Positions 35,176-45,253 are shown, counted from the stretch's first letter. The stretch: 64,000 bases of DNA from UBA5336 sp039818165 (GCA_039818165.1 JBCBUL010000006.1:62001-126000); one strand, 5' to 3'. The notes: generated from the sequence alone by a model not told the origin. Made by a program: numbers and translations.

Positions 35176-36687
35176 TCAGCCTCCAGCCATGAGGGCGAGC
35201 ACACGTTGGGACGCCCCTTCGGTAATATCAAAGATAAGATCCGGCTTCACACCGAGGATGATGACGCCAAATGCCAATGGAATCAGGCAGGCAAGCTCGC
35301 GCGCGTTAACGTCGGACATGACGATCTCACCGCGCTCTATCTTCGCATTGAGCTCTGGATTGATTTCGCCAAACACGGCGCGGCGGTAGAGCGTGAGCAT
35401 GTAAACAGCAGAGAAAATGACCGCAAGCGCGGCGCCAAACGCCGCCCATGTCGAAGCCTGAAACGCACCGATCATGGTCAGGATTTCTCCAACGAAACCA
35501 GACGTCCCGGGCAGACCGACATTCGCCATCGTGAACAGCATGAACAGCGCGGCATAAACCGGCATCTTGCCGACCAGACCCCCAAAGGCTGCAATCTCAC
35601 GCGTATGCGCACGGTCGTATATAACCCCAACGATCAGGAAGAGTGCGCCGGAAATCAAACCATGGGAAAGCATCTGGAAGACCGCACCCTGCAAGCCAAT
35701 TTCGGTAAAGCTGAATAGGCCGAGTGTGACGAACCCCATGTGAGCCACGGAGCTGTATGCCACGAGCTTTTTCATGTCTGTCTGGCGCCAGGCAACAAGC
35801 GAGGCATAGACGATCGCGACCACGGACAGAGTGAACATGAAGGGTTGGAAAAACACACTGGCGTCCGGAAACATCGGCAGTGAAAAGCGCATGAAGCCAT
35901 AGCCGCCAAGCTTCAACAGAATGCCTGCAAGAAGCACAGACCCGGCCGTGGGCGCCTGGACGTGGGCATCTGGCAACCAGGTATGCACCGGAAACATCGG
36001 CAGCTTGACTGCAAAGCTCGCGAAGAAGGCTAGCCAAAGCCACGTCTGTGCCCCGACCGCAAAGTCAGTCTTCTCCAGCACCTCGAAATCAGACGATCCC
36101 GCCTGGATCACCATGTAGATCACCGCCGCCAACATGAAGAGCGAGCCAAGCAGCGTGTAGAGGAAGAATTTGAATGAGGCATAGATCCGGTTCTTCCCGC
36201 CCCAAACGCCGATGATGATAAACATCGGGATGAGACCCGCCTCGAAGAAGATGTAGAAAAGCACCAGATCAAGCGCACAGAACGCGCCGATGATGAATGT
36301 CTCCAGGATCAGAAAAGCGACCACATATTCCGTGACGCGCTCCTTGACCGAGCCATAGCTGGCGAGAAAGCAAAACGGCATCAGAAGTGTGGTGAGCACC
36401 ACCAACAGGATCGAAAGGCCGTCGACACCCATCTTGTATTGGACATCACCATACCAGGCCACCGTCTCCAAAAGTTGATACTCGTTTACGCTTGGCTGGT
36501 AGGCGGTCAGGGCGACGACGGACACCAGAAAAGTGGCGATCGAAATGACGAGACCGGCCGTAATCGCCTTGGAGCCATCGGAGGCCGCACCGCTCCCGTT
36601 TCCAATTGCAGAGCGCACCAACATGATCAGAAGTGCGCCTGCAAGAGGCATCAGCGTCATTGCCGTGAGAATGGGAAAGCCTTGCAT
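35176..36687 (-). CDS. nuoM: NADH-quinone oxidoreductase subunit M
   Basis: Antiporter-like Complex I subunit. The ATG at 36687 shares one base with the nuoL stop (TGATG) and gives 503 aa; an upstream in-frame start lies inside nuoL and is rejected. Core motifs include the AFLILETFIIGAFCALDLVLFYIFFEAGLIP region (conserved Glu on helix 5, read in parts), PMFPVHTWLPDAHVQAPT, ILLKLGGYGFMRF, KKLVAYSSVAHMGFV and GLPGTSGFVGEIL. Six bases separate it from nuoN. Confidence 0.95.
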   Translation of the reverse strand: MQGFPILTAMTLMPLAGALLIMLVRSAIGNGSGAASDGSKAITAGLVISIATFLVSVVALTAYQPSVNEYQLLETVAWYGDVQYKMGVDGLSILLVVLTTLLMPFCFLASYGSVKERVTEYVVAFLILETFIIGAFCALDLVLFYIFFEAGLIPMFIIIGVWGGKNRIYASFKFFLYTLLGSLFMLAAVIYMVIQAGSSDFEVLEKTDFAVGAQTWLWLAFFASFAVKLPMFPVHTWLPDAHVQAPTAGSVLLAGILLKLGGYGFMRFSLPMFPDASVFFQPFMFTLSVVAIVYASLVAWRQTDMKKLVAYSSVAHMGFVTLGLFSFTEIGLQGAVFQMLSHGLISGALFLIVGVIYDRAHTREIAAFGGLVGKMPVYAALFMLFTMANVGLPGTSGFVGEILTMIGAFQASTWAAFGAALAVIFSAVYMLTLYRRAVFGEINPELNAKIERGEIVMSDVNARELACLIPLAFGVIILGVKPDLIFDITEGASQRVLALMAGG

Positions 36688-38852
36688 CAGCCTGCGCCTC
36701 CAGAGCGCCAGTACATCAAGCCGCCGAACACCAGCGCTGCGCCGATCACCACAAATGCATAATGATAGAGGTATCCCGTGTGCAGCGCTGAAAGCCTGCG
36801 CGCGCCCCAACGGCTGGCTGCAGTCACGCCATCGGGTCCGAGACCATCAATGATGCGTCCATCGCCGTCTTTCCAGAAGAGGTCCCCTAGCCACGCCAAC
36901 GGGCGCACGATCAGGAACTGATAAATCTCATCGAAGTACCACTTGTTAGCCAGCACGGCATGGAGTGGACCACCGCTATCCGCCATGCGCTTGCCGATGC
37001 CGCGATTGAAGAAATAGGTGAAGGTGGCGATCAGGAAGCCTGCAATCGTCACCACCACAGGCGCCAGGAAGACCCACGTATAACCGCCGTCTTTCTTCAG
37101 ATCATCGACATCATGGATGATGTGATTGCCTTCGGAGCGGTAAATCGCATCACCCCAGAAGGCTTCGCCATGGTGGAACATAGGATCGTAGAACGTGACG
37201 CCGGCGGCAACAGCGCCGACGGACAGAATGATCAGGGGGAGAAGCATAACCCAAGGGCTCTCATGGGGATCATGGGCATGGTGATCGTGGTGGCCATGGT
37301 CACCACCAGTTCCGTTACTTTCCTCTGCATGGAGGTGATGCGCACCGGTATAGGGGCCATGGAATGTCATGTAGATGAGGCGCCACGAATAGAAGCTGGT
37401 CAGAAGTGCGGCGACAATTCCGAACCAGAAGGCAAGCATGCCATAGGGAACACCCTGTTGGCCGGCAACAAAGGCGCTCTCGATAATGCCATCCTTGGAA
37501 TAGAAACCAGACAGCCCCGCAAACGGCAAATCGACCAACGGAATGCCGATACCGATAATGGCAATCGTGCCGATCATCATCGCTGCATAGGTAATTGGCA
37601 TGAACCGGCGGACACCACCCATCCGGCGCATGTCCTGCTCATGGTGCATCCCGTGAATAACGGAGCCAGCACCGAGGAACAAGAGCGCCTTGAAGAAGGC
37701 GTGGGTAAACAGGTGGAACATCGCGCCTTCATAGGCACCGACACCCGCCGCGAAGAACATGTAGCCCAGCTGGGAGCACGTCGAATAGGCAATCACGCGC
37801 TTGATGTCATTCTGGGCGAGACCCACCGTGGCCGCGTAGAGCGCTGTGATCGCGCCGATCAGCGTAATCATCCCCGCCGCAAAGACTGTGTGCTCGTAAA
37901 TGGGAGACAACAGGCAGACCAGATAAACACCGGCGGTCACCATGGTTGCCGCGTGAATCAGGGCCGAGACGGGTGTTGGACCTTCCATGGCGTCAGGCAG
38001 CCAAACGTGCAGAAAGAACTGCGCCGACTTGCCCATGGCGCCGATAAACAAAAGAACGCCCGCCGCCTCGAAGGCATTGACCTCGTAGCCCAGGAAATTG
38101 AATGCCGCGGTCGTCGGAACCGCGCCCTCGGCAAAGGTGGCGATCGGTTGGACCAGGCGATCACCCGCGGCGTTCAACGCATCAAAAGAGTTGGCTCTGA
38201 TAGCTTCAAAAATCGGGTCGAATTCCACCGTACCGAAGGTGAAGAAGATGGCCATGATGCCAAGCGCCAGGCCAAAGTCACCAACGCGGTTCGTGACGAA
38301 GGCTTTGATGGCCGCATCGTTTGGGGCTTTCTTGTGATACCAGAAGCCAATCAGCAGATAGGATGCAAGGCCTACGCCTTCCCATCCGAAGAACAGCTGA
38401 ATGAAATTGTCCGCCACAACAAGCATGAGCATGGCGAAGGTAAAAAGGGACAGATAAGCAAAGAACCGCGCCTTGTGCGGGTCCTCGCTCATGTAGCCCC
38501 AACTATAAAGATGAACGAGCCCCGCAACGGACGTGATGACGGCCATCATTGTGATGGACAGAGCGTCGACGCGAATGGCCCAGTCCGCCTTCAATCCGCC
38601 CACATCCATCCAGGTTGTAAGGTGAATGTCCTTGAACGCCATCGCCGTGTGGCTCTCTTCGGCGCCGCCCACAGCCCCCCAATGGAAGGCGAGGGCAAAC
38701 AAGTTATAGAGCGAGAGCGCACCGCACGTCAGCACAGTCCCGGTGGTCAACACCATGACGAAACGGTCGCCCGTGATCTTGTGGACCAGCCCCGAAAGCG
38801 CAACGATGCCGGGCGCAAGGACGATGAAGATGAGGAAAGCGGGGTCGAGCAC
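36687..38852 (-). CDS. nuoL: NADH-quinone oxidoreductase subunit L
   Basis: Largest antiporter-like subunit, at the tip of the membrane arm, with the long lateral helix. 721 aa, starting with GTG at 38852. Features: LFFGWEGVGLASYLLIGFW with the key Glu, KSAQFFLHVWLPDAMEGPTPVSAL, the KRVIAYSTCSQLGYM helix, FKALLFLGAGSVIH and FAGLSGFYSKDGIIE. A His-rich loop (about residues 510-540, GGDHGHHDHHAHDPHE) occurs between late helices and may bind metal or simply be a flexible loop; such loops are seen in some relatives. The C-terminal anchor helix is present. Confidence 0.95.
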   Translation of the reverse strand: MLDPAFLIFIVLAPGIVALSGLVHKITGDRFVMVLTTGTVLTCGALSLYNLFALAFHWGAVGGAEESHTAMAFKDIHLTTWMDVGGLKADWAIRVDALSITMMAVITSVAGLVHLYSWGYMSEDPHKARFFAYLSLFTFAMLMLVVADNFIQLFFGWEGVGLASYLLIGFWYHKKAPNDAAIKAFVTNRVGDFGLALGIMAIFFTFGTVEFDPIFEAIRANSFDALNAAGDRLVQPIATFAEGAVPTTAAFNFLGYEVNAFEAAGVLLFIGAMGKSAQFFLHVWLPDAMEGPTPVSALIHAATMVTAGVYLVCLLSPIYEHTVFAAGMITLIGAITALYAATVGLAQNDIKRVIAYSTCSQLGYMFFAAGVGAYEGAMFHLFTHAFFKALLFLGAGSVIHGMHHEQDMRRMGGVRRFMPITYAAMMIGTIAIIGIGIPLVDLPFAGLSGFYSKDGIIESAFVAGQQGVPYGMLAFWFGIVAALLTSFYSWRLIYMTFHGPYTGAHHLHAEESNGTGGDHGHHDHHAHDPHESPWVMLLPLIILSVGAVAAGVTFYDPMFHHGEAFWGDAIYRSEGNHIIHDVDDLKKDGGYTWVFLAPVVVTIAGFLIATFTYFFNRGIGKRMADSGGPLHAVLANKWYFDEIYQFLIVRPLAWLGDLFWKDGDGRIIDGLGPDGVTAASRWGARRLSALHTGYLYHYAFVVIGAALVFGGLMYWRSGGAG

Positions 38853-38858
38853 GGCGTC

Positions 38859-39167
38859 CTACCCTTTCATCACATCGACGGATTCAACGGCGATATCGCC
38901 GCGAAGCCGGAAGAACACGACAAGGATGGCGAGGCCGACCGCTGCTTCGGCTGCTGCTACAGTCAATACGAGCATCGCGAAAATCTGGCCGGTGATCGTT
39001 CCCGAGAAGACTGAGAAGGCCACAAGGTTCAGGTTCACCGACAGGAGAATGAGTTCGATCGCCATCAGGATGACGATGATGTTCTTGCGGTTCACAAAGA
39101 TCCCGACCACTCCAACCGTGAAGAGGAATGCCGAGAGCGTGAGATAATGGTTCAGCGTCAGTTCCAT
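38859..39167 (-). CDS. nuoK: NADH-quinone oxidoreductase subunit K
   Basis: Small membrane subunit (102 aa) with three helices, homologous to MrpC. Conserved Glu residues sit in membrane helices: AIELILLSVNLNLVAFS and LTVAAAEAAVGLAILVVFFR. It lies five bases after nuoJ and six before nuoL. Confidence 0.95.
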   Translation of the reverse strand: MELTLNHYLTLSAFLFTVGVVGIFVNRKNIIVILMAIELILLSVNLNLVAFSVFSGTITGQIFAMLVLTVAAAEAAVGLAILVVFFRLRGDIAVESVDVMKG

Positions 39168-39172
39168 GCGCC

Positions 39173-39763
39173 TCAGAGCCCCTTTCCGGGTTTCACATCG
39201 ACCGCCTCGAATGCCTCAGATCGCCGGCGAGCGGTTTGCTGGGCGATGTTCTGGCGGCGCACATGCGGGCGCCGGCGAAGCGTCAAAACGATCGCGCCGA
39301 TCATCGCGACAAGAAGAATGATGCCGGAAATCTGAAACAGCAGCAGGTACTCCGTGTACATCACCTGCCCAATCGCTTCGGCGTTGGTCGCCGCGCCAGG
39401 AGATGGCTGAAGACGGTCCCCCTCAACCGCGCCAGCAAACGATACCAAAGCAATTTCGGCAAAGAATGCGAGACCGACGAGCGCCGCAAACGGTAGATAG
39501 GAGAGAAAGCCCTGCTTCAGCTCCACGAAGTCAACGTCCAGCATCATTACGACAAACAGGAACAAGACCGCGACGGCGCCCACATAGACGACGACGAGCA
39601 GCATTGCGAGGAACTCAGCACCGATGAGAACAAGCAGTGCGGCCGCCGTGAAAAAGGAGAGGATCAGCCATAGGACGGAATGCACAGGGTTGCGCGCTGC
39701 GATCACAAAGATGGCCGAAGCGCCCACAATGACCGCCAAAATCCAAAATGCGATGACTTCCAT
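39173..39763 (-). CDS. nuoJ: NADH-quinone oxidoreductase subunit J
   Basis: Membrane subunit near the quinone chamber, 196 aa with five hydrophobic segments. The helix 3 region VVYVGAVAVLFLFVVMMLDV contains the pi-bulge segment important for coupling. The C-terminal tail is Arg-rich (LRRRPHVRRQNIAQQTARRR) and cytoplasmic. A 109-base gap separates it from nuoI; I see no gene or terminator there. Confidence 0.94.
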   Translation of the reverse strand: MEVIAFWILAVIVGASAIFVIAARNPVHSVLWLILSFFTAAALLVLIGAEFLAMLLVVVYVGAVAVLFLFVVMMLDVDFVELKQGFLSYLPFAALVGLAFFAEIALVSFAGAVEGDRLQPSPGAATNAEAIGQVMYTEYLLLFQISGIILLVAMIGAIVLTLRRRPHVRRQNIAQQTARRRSEAFEAVDVKPGKGL

Positions 39764-39872
39764 GACGTGCCTTTGGCCCCTCTCGGTGCAACCGATACGG
39801 GCCAGCCCCTGCCCTTAGTTTTCGTGATGCGCAAGGCAAGCGAGCCCGCCCGCGCCCTTGAGTCGCGCCCTC

Positions 39873-40358
39873 TTACCGATATGGCGCGTCGAGTTCGAGG
39901 TTCTTTGCGATGAGTCGCTCCCAACGGTCACCGTTTTCGAGCAGACGATCCTTGTCGTAGTAGAGTTCTTCACGGGTTTCCGTCGCGAACTCGAAGTTGG
40001 GCCCTTCTACAATCGCATCGACGGGGCACGCTTCCTGGCAGAAGCCGCAATAAATGCATTTCACCATGTCGATGTCGTAGCGCGTTGTGCGCCGGGAACC
40101 GTCCTCGCGTGGCGCGGCCTCAATCGTAATGGCCTGGGCAGGGCACACCGCTTCACAGAGCTTGCAGGCAATGCAGCGCTCTTCACCATTGGCGTAGCGG
40201 CGCAGAGCATGCTCGCCGCGAAAGCGTGGGCTGAGCGGATTTTTCTCAAACGGATAGTTCACAGTTGCCTTGCGCCGGAACATCTCCCGAACGGCAAGTC
40301 CGAACGCACTGAGAAAGTCCGTCAGCAAGATTCCACGGATAGTCTGAGCGAGGTTCAT
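39873..40358 (-). CDS. nuoI: NADH-quinone oxidoreductase subunit I
   Basis: Ferredoxin-like subunit carrying clusters N6a and N6b that pass electrons toward quinone. The ATG at 40358 overlaps the nuoH stop (ATGA) and gives 161 aa; the longer in-frame start at 40436 lies in nuoH. Two 4Fe-4S motifs are complete: CIACKLCEAVCPAQAI and CIYCGFCQEACPVDAI. The N-terminal amphipathic helix that lies on the membrane is present. Confidence 0.96.
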   Translation of the reverse strand: MNLAQTIRGILLTDFLSAFGLAVREMFRRKATVNYPFEKNPLSPRFRGEHALRRYANGEERCIACKLCEAVCPAQAITIEAAPREDGSRRTTRYDIDMVKCIYCGFCQEACPVDAIVEGPNFEFATETREELYYDKDRLLENGDRWERLIAKNLELDAPYR

Positions 40359-41428
40359 GCGGCCCCTCCCAAATATACAACATAGCCAGAAACGATGAGC
40401 ACAGCCGCAAGCGACGTTGGCAGGAAAATCTTCCAACCAAGGCGCATCAGTTGGTCATAGCGATAGCGCGGCACCATCGCCTTCACGATGGCAAACATGA
40501 AGAAGCAAAACAACATCTTCACAGCGAACCACGCCATATGCCCGAGATTTACCAGAAGCAGTGGCATCGCGTTGAGAGAATCGCCAAGCGGAACGATGCC
40601 GTGCCAGCCGCCCAGGAACAGCACTGTCATCATGGCGCACATCAAGACGATGTTCAAATACTCGCCGAGCATGAACAGCAAATACGGCGTCGACGAGTAC
40701 TCAACCTGGTAGCCAGCCACGAGTTCAGATTCCGCTTCTGGCAAGTCAAAAGGTGGCCGGTTCGTCTCTGCCAATGCTGAGATGAAGAACATCACGAACA
40801 TCGGGAACATGACGATGATGAGAGGGAACTTATCCAGCGAGAATGCGTGCCACGTCCATATGCCTCCACCCTGGGCATTGACGATGTCAGACAGGTTCAT
40901 TGACCCGACAAGGATCACAACAGTTACGATGATGAAGCCTAGAGAGACCTCATAGGACACCATTTGCGCGGCCGATCTCAGGGAGCCAAGAAACGGGTAT
41001 TTCGAGTTTGAAGCCCATCCACCCATAATGATCCCGTAGACTCCGAGCGAACTGACCGCGAAGAGATACAGTATCCCGACATTGATATCGGCGATCACCC
41101 ATCCGGGCGCCACGGGCACAACGGCCCAGGCGACGAATGCCAACACCACCGTCAAAACTGGCGCCAACAGGAACACTGTCTTGTTTGCGCCGGCTGGGAT
41201 GATGATTTCCTTGAGTAGGAATTTGCCGAAGTCAGCAAAAGACTGCAGCAAGCCGAACGGGCCAACCACGTTGGGGCCCTTTCGCATCATGACAGCGGCC
41301 CAAACCTTACGGTCCATCAGCAGCAAGAAGGCCAAAGCGACCAACAGGATGACCATGAACAGGCCAATCTGACCCATCACGGTGAGCGTGCCCCAAAGCA
41401 GGCCATGTTCTTCAATGAATGCACTCAT
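40355..41428 (-). CDS. nuoH: NADH-quinone oxidoreductase subunit H
   Basis: Membrane subunit that forms most of the quinone-binding chamber; 357 aa with eight helices. Conserved text: AFLLLMDRKVWAAVMMRKGPN, GPFGLLQSFADFGKFLLKE, the acidic loop ETNRPPFDLPEAESELVAGY and YRYDQLMRLGWK near the C-terminus. Located between nuoG and nuoI as usual; 11 bases follow nuoG. Confidence 0.96.
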   Translation of the reverse strand: MSAFIEEHGLLWGTLTVMGQIGLFMVILLVALAFLLLMDRKVWAAVMMRKGPNVVGPFGLLQSFADFGKFLLKEIIIPAGANKTVFLLAPVLTVVLAFVAWAVVPVAPGWVIADINVGILYLFAVSSLGVYGIIMGGWASNSKYPFLGSLRSAAQMVSYEVSLGFIIVTVVILVGSMNLSDIVNAQGGGIWTWHAFSLDKFPLIIVMFPMFVMFFISALAETNRPPFDLPEAESELVAGYQVEYSSTPYLLFMLGEYLNIVLMCAMMTVLFLGGWHGIVPLGDSLNAMPLLLVNLGHMAWFAVKMLFCFFMFAIVKAMVPRYRYDQLMRLGWKIFLPTSLAAVLIVSGYVVYLGGAA

Positions 41429-41439
41429 GGCGCTGGGCC

Positions 41440-43521
41440 CTACTCCGCTGCGACCGGTGTTTCAAGACCGCGTTTCTGTAATGAGCACTCGGCCATGGTC
41501 TTGGATGCCCGCGCGATGGGATTCGTCAGGTAGAAATCAGCAATCGATCCAGAAAACGGCGCTTCAGAGCCGGCTTGGCTCGCCTCCGGGAGCGTCTTCA
41601 GTGCTTCTGCACCCGCTGCCCCCGGTGCAAAGCCCATCCCGGCGAAGTGCGGCACAGCTTCACGCAACTGATCCCGCAGTGCGCTGGCCGTATCATAGCC
41701 CAGTGGCTTTCCCAGCACATCTGAAAGGGCTCGGAAAATCGCCCAACCTTCGCGAGCGTCGCCCTTTGGCTGCACGGCCTTGGCCGTCATCTGAACGCGC
41801 CCTTCGGAATTGACGTATGTTGCAGCCATTTCTGTGTACGCCGCTGAGGGGAGGATGATATCCGCTCGGCTCGCGCCCACATCCCCATGGCTGCCGACAT
41901 AGATAACGGTACCGCCAGGCTTCAGCCTCGACATGTCGACCTCATCTGCGCCGAGCAGGATCACCGTATCCATCTCGCCAGAGAGGATGCCCGCAGTGTC
42001 CCGGCCGCCTTCTCCCGGCAAAAAGCCAATATCCAGCGCGCCGACCCGGCCAGCAGCGGTATGAAGCACACCAAACCCGGCCCAATCGTCTTTAATCGCG
42101 CCCACTTCGTTCGCCAGTGCGAGCGCAGCGTTCAAGACGGCTTGTCCATCGGGACGACACAAAGCGTCTTCGCCGACAACAATCATAGGCCTTTCAGCCC
42201 GGTCCAGAACGTCCTTGAAGTCGCCAAGGCGCGACATCGCATCGGGCCCCGTTCCCAAATGAGCGTAATCATAGGTCAGATCGACGCCTTCACCGATGAG
42301 CCCGACTTCGAGATCATTCCAAAGCCACGCCTTGCGGATACGTGCATTCCACACCGGCGCATCGACGCGGGGATTTGTGCCGATGAGAAGTAGAGCATCA
42401 GCCTCTTCGACACCCATGAACGTTGGATTCAGAATATAGCGTTCACGAACGCCATCGGTGCCATAAGTCGCTCCGGCGGGACGACAGTCTGTTGACTGGA
42501 TCCCCATTGCCCGTGCCAGATCAAGCGCCGCCTTGGCCTGCTCCACCTCGACAAGATCGCCGGCAATGATTCCAACCTGATCTGGGACAGTCAGGGCAGC
42601 TTTGGTGGCCTCGAACGCTTCATGCCAGCTGGCCGGGCGCAGATTTCCGTTCTCGCGAATGTATGGCTTATCAAGGCGTTGACGTTGGAGGCCGTCCCAT
42701 ACGAACCGGGACTTGTCGCTCAGCCATTCCTCATTCACCTCTTCATTCACCTGCGGCATGATCCGCAATACAGCGTCGCCTTTGGCATCGATACGGATCG
42801 CGCTGCCCATGGCATCCATCACATCAATGGAGGGCGTCTTGCGAAGCTCCCAGGGGCGCGCATTGAAGGCGTAGGGCTTCGACGTCAGCGCTCCGACAGG
42901 ACAGAGATCGATCACATTGCCACTGAGTTCGCTTTCGAGACTCTTCTCTAGGTAGGTTGTGATCTCGGCATCCTCGCCGCGGGAAATCATGCCGATTTCC
43001 TCGACCCCGGCCACTTCTGCTGCGAAGCGAACACACCTGGTGCACTGAATGCAGCGGGTCATGATCGTCTTGACCAGAGGGCCCATATTCTTGTCTTCAA
43101 CCGCGCGCTTGTTCAGCTCATAGCGCGATCCCGACCGGCCATAGGCCATGGCCTGGTCCTGCAGGTCGCATTCCCCGCCTTGGTCACAGATCGGGCAATC
43201 CAGCGGGTGGTTGATAAGCAGGAACTCCATCACGCCCTCACGGGCCTTCTGGACATAGTCGCCCTTGGTTCGGATATTCGGCGCACTTCCATCCCGGTTC
43301 GGGCGCATCTCGCCAACGGTCTGGGCGCATGACGCAATCGGCTTCGGCGCGCCTTCCCATTCGACGAGGCACATGCGGCAATTTCCGGCCACGGACAGAC
43401 GCTCATGGTAACAGAATCGCGGAATCTCAGCGCCCGCCTCCTCACACGCCTGCATCAACGTGTAATGGCGCGGCACTTCGATGTCTGTGCCGTCGATGTT
43501 CAGTTTGAAAGTCTCAGACAT
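41440..43521 (-). CDS. nuoG: NADH-quinone oxidoreductase subunit G
   Basis: Large peripheral-arm subunit with iron-sulfur clusters. With the ATG at 43521 the protein is 693 aa. Cluster N1b cysteines are in FCYHERLSVAGNCRMCLVE and SCAQ; the His-Cys cluster N5 region is HPLDCPICDQGGECDLQD; cluster N4 cysteines are in TRCIQCTRCVRF and a later CPVGALTS. The rest is the molybdopterin-oxidoreductase-like domain without a cofactor site. The start overlaps the end of the inserted membrane-protein gene by eight bases. The unused upstream frame to 43575 lies inside that gene. Confidence 0.95.
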   Translation of the reverse strand: MSETFKLNIDGTDIEVPRHYTLMQACEEAGAEIPRFCYHERLSVAGNCRMCLVEWEGAPKPIASCAQTVGEMRPNRDGSAPNIRTKGDYVQKAREGVMEFLLINHPLDCPICDQGGECDLQDQAMAYGRSGSRYELNKRAVEDKNMGPLVKTIMTRCIQCTRCVRFAAEVAGVEEIGMISRGEDAEITTYLEKSLESELSGNVIDLCPVGALTSKPYAFNARPWELRKTPSIDVMDAMGSAIRIDAKGDAVLRIMPQVNEEVNEEWLSDKSRFVWDGLQRQRLDKPYIRENGNLRPASWHEAFEATKAALTVPDQVGIIAGDLVEVEQAKAALDLARAMGIQSTDCRPAGATYGTDGVRERYILNPTFMGVEEADALLLIGTNPRVDAPVWNARIRKAWLWNDLEVGLIGEGVDLTYDYAHLGTGPDAMSRLGDFKDVLDRAERPMIVVGEDALCRPDGQAVLNAALALANEVGAIKDDWAGFGVLHTAAGRVGALDIGFLPGEGGRDTAGILSGEMDTVILLGADEVDMSRLKPGGTVIYVGSHGDVGASRADIILPSAAYTEMAATYVNSEGRVQMTAKAVQPKGDAREGWAIFRALSDVLGKPLGYDTASALRDQLREAVPHFAGMGFAPGAAGAEALKTLPEASQAGSEAPFSGSIADFYLTNPIARASKTMAECSLQKRGLETPVAAE

Positions 43522-43939
43522 TGTCGAATTCCTCGATATTCGCCTGGGAGATCTGTCGGCGATGGCGCTCGGCATTCAGACGAAGCATCCAATAACTTCC
43601 ACCTATGGTGACTGCTCCAACGTCTAGAAACTTCGCCCTTTCAACCGGCGGAAGTTCGTTTGGGCCCAAAGCGCCTGCAACTACCAGGACAATCAGACGT
43701 ATCGCGACGAGCCCAATAACAGCCCAGAGCACTGAGCGACTTATGAAAGCCACTAAAGCGGCGACTGAAATGGCCAAGCTCGAGTAAAAGGGAAAGGACG
43801 CCCCCCAACCCAATTCCTGCAATGGTGTGCCGATTTCTCGAAACACGCGTTCGCCCTGAAAGAAAAATCCAGCAAACCCACCCGCAACGATTAAACACCA
43901 AAGCGAACCAACTAAGTCGAAGTTGCGAAACCAAGTCAT
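43514..43939 (-). CDS. Predicted membrane protein inserted between nuoF and nuoG
   Basis: A 141-residue protein with three hydrophobic segments: about 9-27 (VGSLWCLIVAGGFAGFFF), 48-66 (SFPFYSSLAISVAALVAF) and 68-91 (VLWAVIGLVAIRLIVLVVAGAL), then a soluble tail. No family is recognised. It begins three bases after nuoF and its stop overlaps the nuoG start by eight bases, so it is clearly translated within the nuo operon. It could be an assembly factor, an accessory subunit or an unrelated passenger; the sequence does not decide. Confidence 0.75.
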   Translation of the reverse strand: MTWFRNFDLVGSLWCLIVAGGFAGFFFQGERVFREIGTPLQELGWGASFPFYSSLAISVAALVAFISRSVLWAVIGLVAIRLIVLVVAGALGPNELPPVERAKFLDVGAVTIGGSYWMLRLNAERHRRQISQANIEEFDNV

Positions 43940-43942
43940 ATC

Positions 43943-45247
43943 CTACTCCGCCGCTACGACATGGCCCTGTACGAGGGCGCGAGGTTGGCGGTACTGGTCG
44001 ATACGCTCTTCGATCTCGTGGCGGAAGTGGCGGATGAGGCCCTGGATCGGCCACGCGGCCGCGTCGCCCAACGCACAGATCGTGTGGCCTTCTACCTGCT
44101 TCGTCACGCCGAGCAGCATGTCGATGTCCTCATGGCGCGCGTCGCCCTGGGCCATCTTTTCCATCACACGCCACATCCAGCCCGTGCCTTCCCGGCATGG
44201 CGTACACTGGCCGCAGCTCTCATGCTTGTAGAAATAGCTGATCCGCGCGATCGCCTTGATGAGATCGGTGGACTTGTCCATCACGATGACCGCCGCCGTG
44301 CCGAGGCCGGACTTCAAGTCGCGCAGCGTGTCGAAATCCATCTTGGCGTCCATGATCTCATGGGCTGGCACCATTGGCACCGATGACCCACCAGGGATCA
44401 CCGCCTTGAGATTGTCCCAGCCGCCACGAATACCGCCACAATGGGTCTCGATCAGCTCGCGGAAGGTGATCGACATCTCCTCTTCCACATTGCACGGTGT
44501 GTTCACATGGCCGGAGACACAGAAGAGCTTGGTGCCCGTATTGTTCGGCGCGCCAAAGCCCGCAAACCACTCGGCCCCGCGGCGCAGAATGGTCGGGACC
44601 ACGGCGATGGATTCCACATTGTTCACGGTTGTCGGACAGCCATAAAGCCCTGCATTGGCCGGGAATGGTGGTTTCAGGCGCGGCTGGCCCTTCTTACCCT
44701 CTAGGCTTTCCAGCAGCGCGGTTTCCTCGCCGCAAATATAGGCGCCGGCGCCATGGTGGACGTAGACGTCGAAATCCCAGCCATGGACATTGTCCTTACC
44801 GATCAGCTTGGCCTCATAGGCTTCCTTGACCGCCTTTTCGAGCGCATGACGCTCCGCGATGTATTCACCGCGCAGGTAGATGTAGCAGGCATGGGCGCGC
44901 ATGGCATAGCTCGCCACCAGACAGCCTTCGATGAGCAAATGGGGATCATGGCGCATGATCTCCCGGTCCTTGCAAGTGCCCGGCTCTGACTCGTCGGCAT
45001 TCACCACCAGATAGTGCGGCCGGTCTTTCACCTCTTTGGGCATGAAGGTCCACTTCAGGCCTGTTGGAAAGCCAGCGCCACCGCGCCCGCGCAGGCCCGA
45101 GGCCTTCACCTGGTCGCAAACCCAGTCCTGGCCCTGGGAGATCATTTCACGGGTCAGGTGCCACGCACCGCGACGCTTGGCACCCTCCAACCCGGGGTCA
45201 TGACGCCCATAGAGATTCGTAAAGATCCGGTCTTTGTCCTGAAGCAT
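43943..45247 (-). CDS. nuoF: NADH-quinone oxidoreductase subunit F
   Basis: NADH- and FMN-binding subunit with cluster N3. 434 aa. Motifs: GLRGRGGAGFPTGLKW (NADH/FMN), CNADESEPGTCKD-like segment (here VVNADESEPGTCKDRE), GAGAYICGEETALLESLEG, and the cluster cysteines in ESCGQCTPCREG with a later Cys in HTICALGDAAAWP. It is followed by the inserted membrane protein and then nuoG, and preceded by a small membrane gene. Confidence 0.96.
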   Translation of the reverse strand: MLQDKDRIFTNLYGRHDPGLEGAKRRGAWHLTREMISQGQDWVCDQVKASGLRGRGGAGFPTGLKWTFMPKEVKDRPHYLVVNADESEPGTCKDREIMRHDPHLLIEGCLVASYAMRAHACYIYLRGEYIAERHALEKAVKEAYEAKLIGKDNVHGWDFDVYVHHGAGAYICGEETALLESLEGKKGQPRLKPPFPANAGLYGCPTTVNNVESIAVVPTILRRGAEWFAGFGAPNNTGTKLFCVSGHVNTPCNVEEEMSITFRELIETHCGGIRGGWDNLKAVIPGGSSVPMVPAHEIMDAKMDFDTLRDLKSGLGTAAVIVMDKSTDLIKAIARISYFYKHESCGQCTPCREGTGWMWRVMEKMAQGDARHEDIDMLLGVTKQVEGHTICALGDAAAWPIQGLIRHFRHEIEERIDQYRQPRALVQGHVVAAE

Positions 45248-45253
45248 CTGCCT

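Noticed and set aside
37270..37330. His-rich loop in nuoL as a separate metal-binding element
   Set aside because: It lies in a loop between membrane helices of a normal NuoL and similar His-rich loops occur in the family; no independent feature is supported.
36960..39014. 684-residue open frame on the plus strand over nuoL/nuoK
   Set aside because: It lies antisense to clearly conserved Complex I genes and its product is rich in His, Arg, Asp and Gly without domain motifs; a codon-bias shadow.
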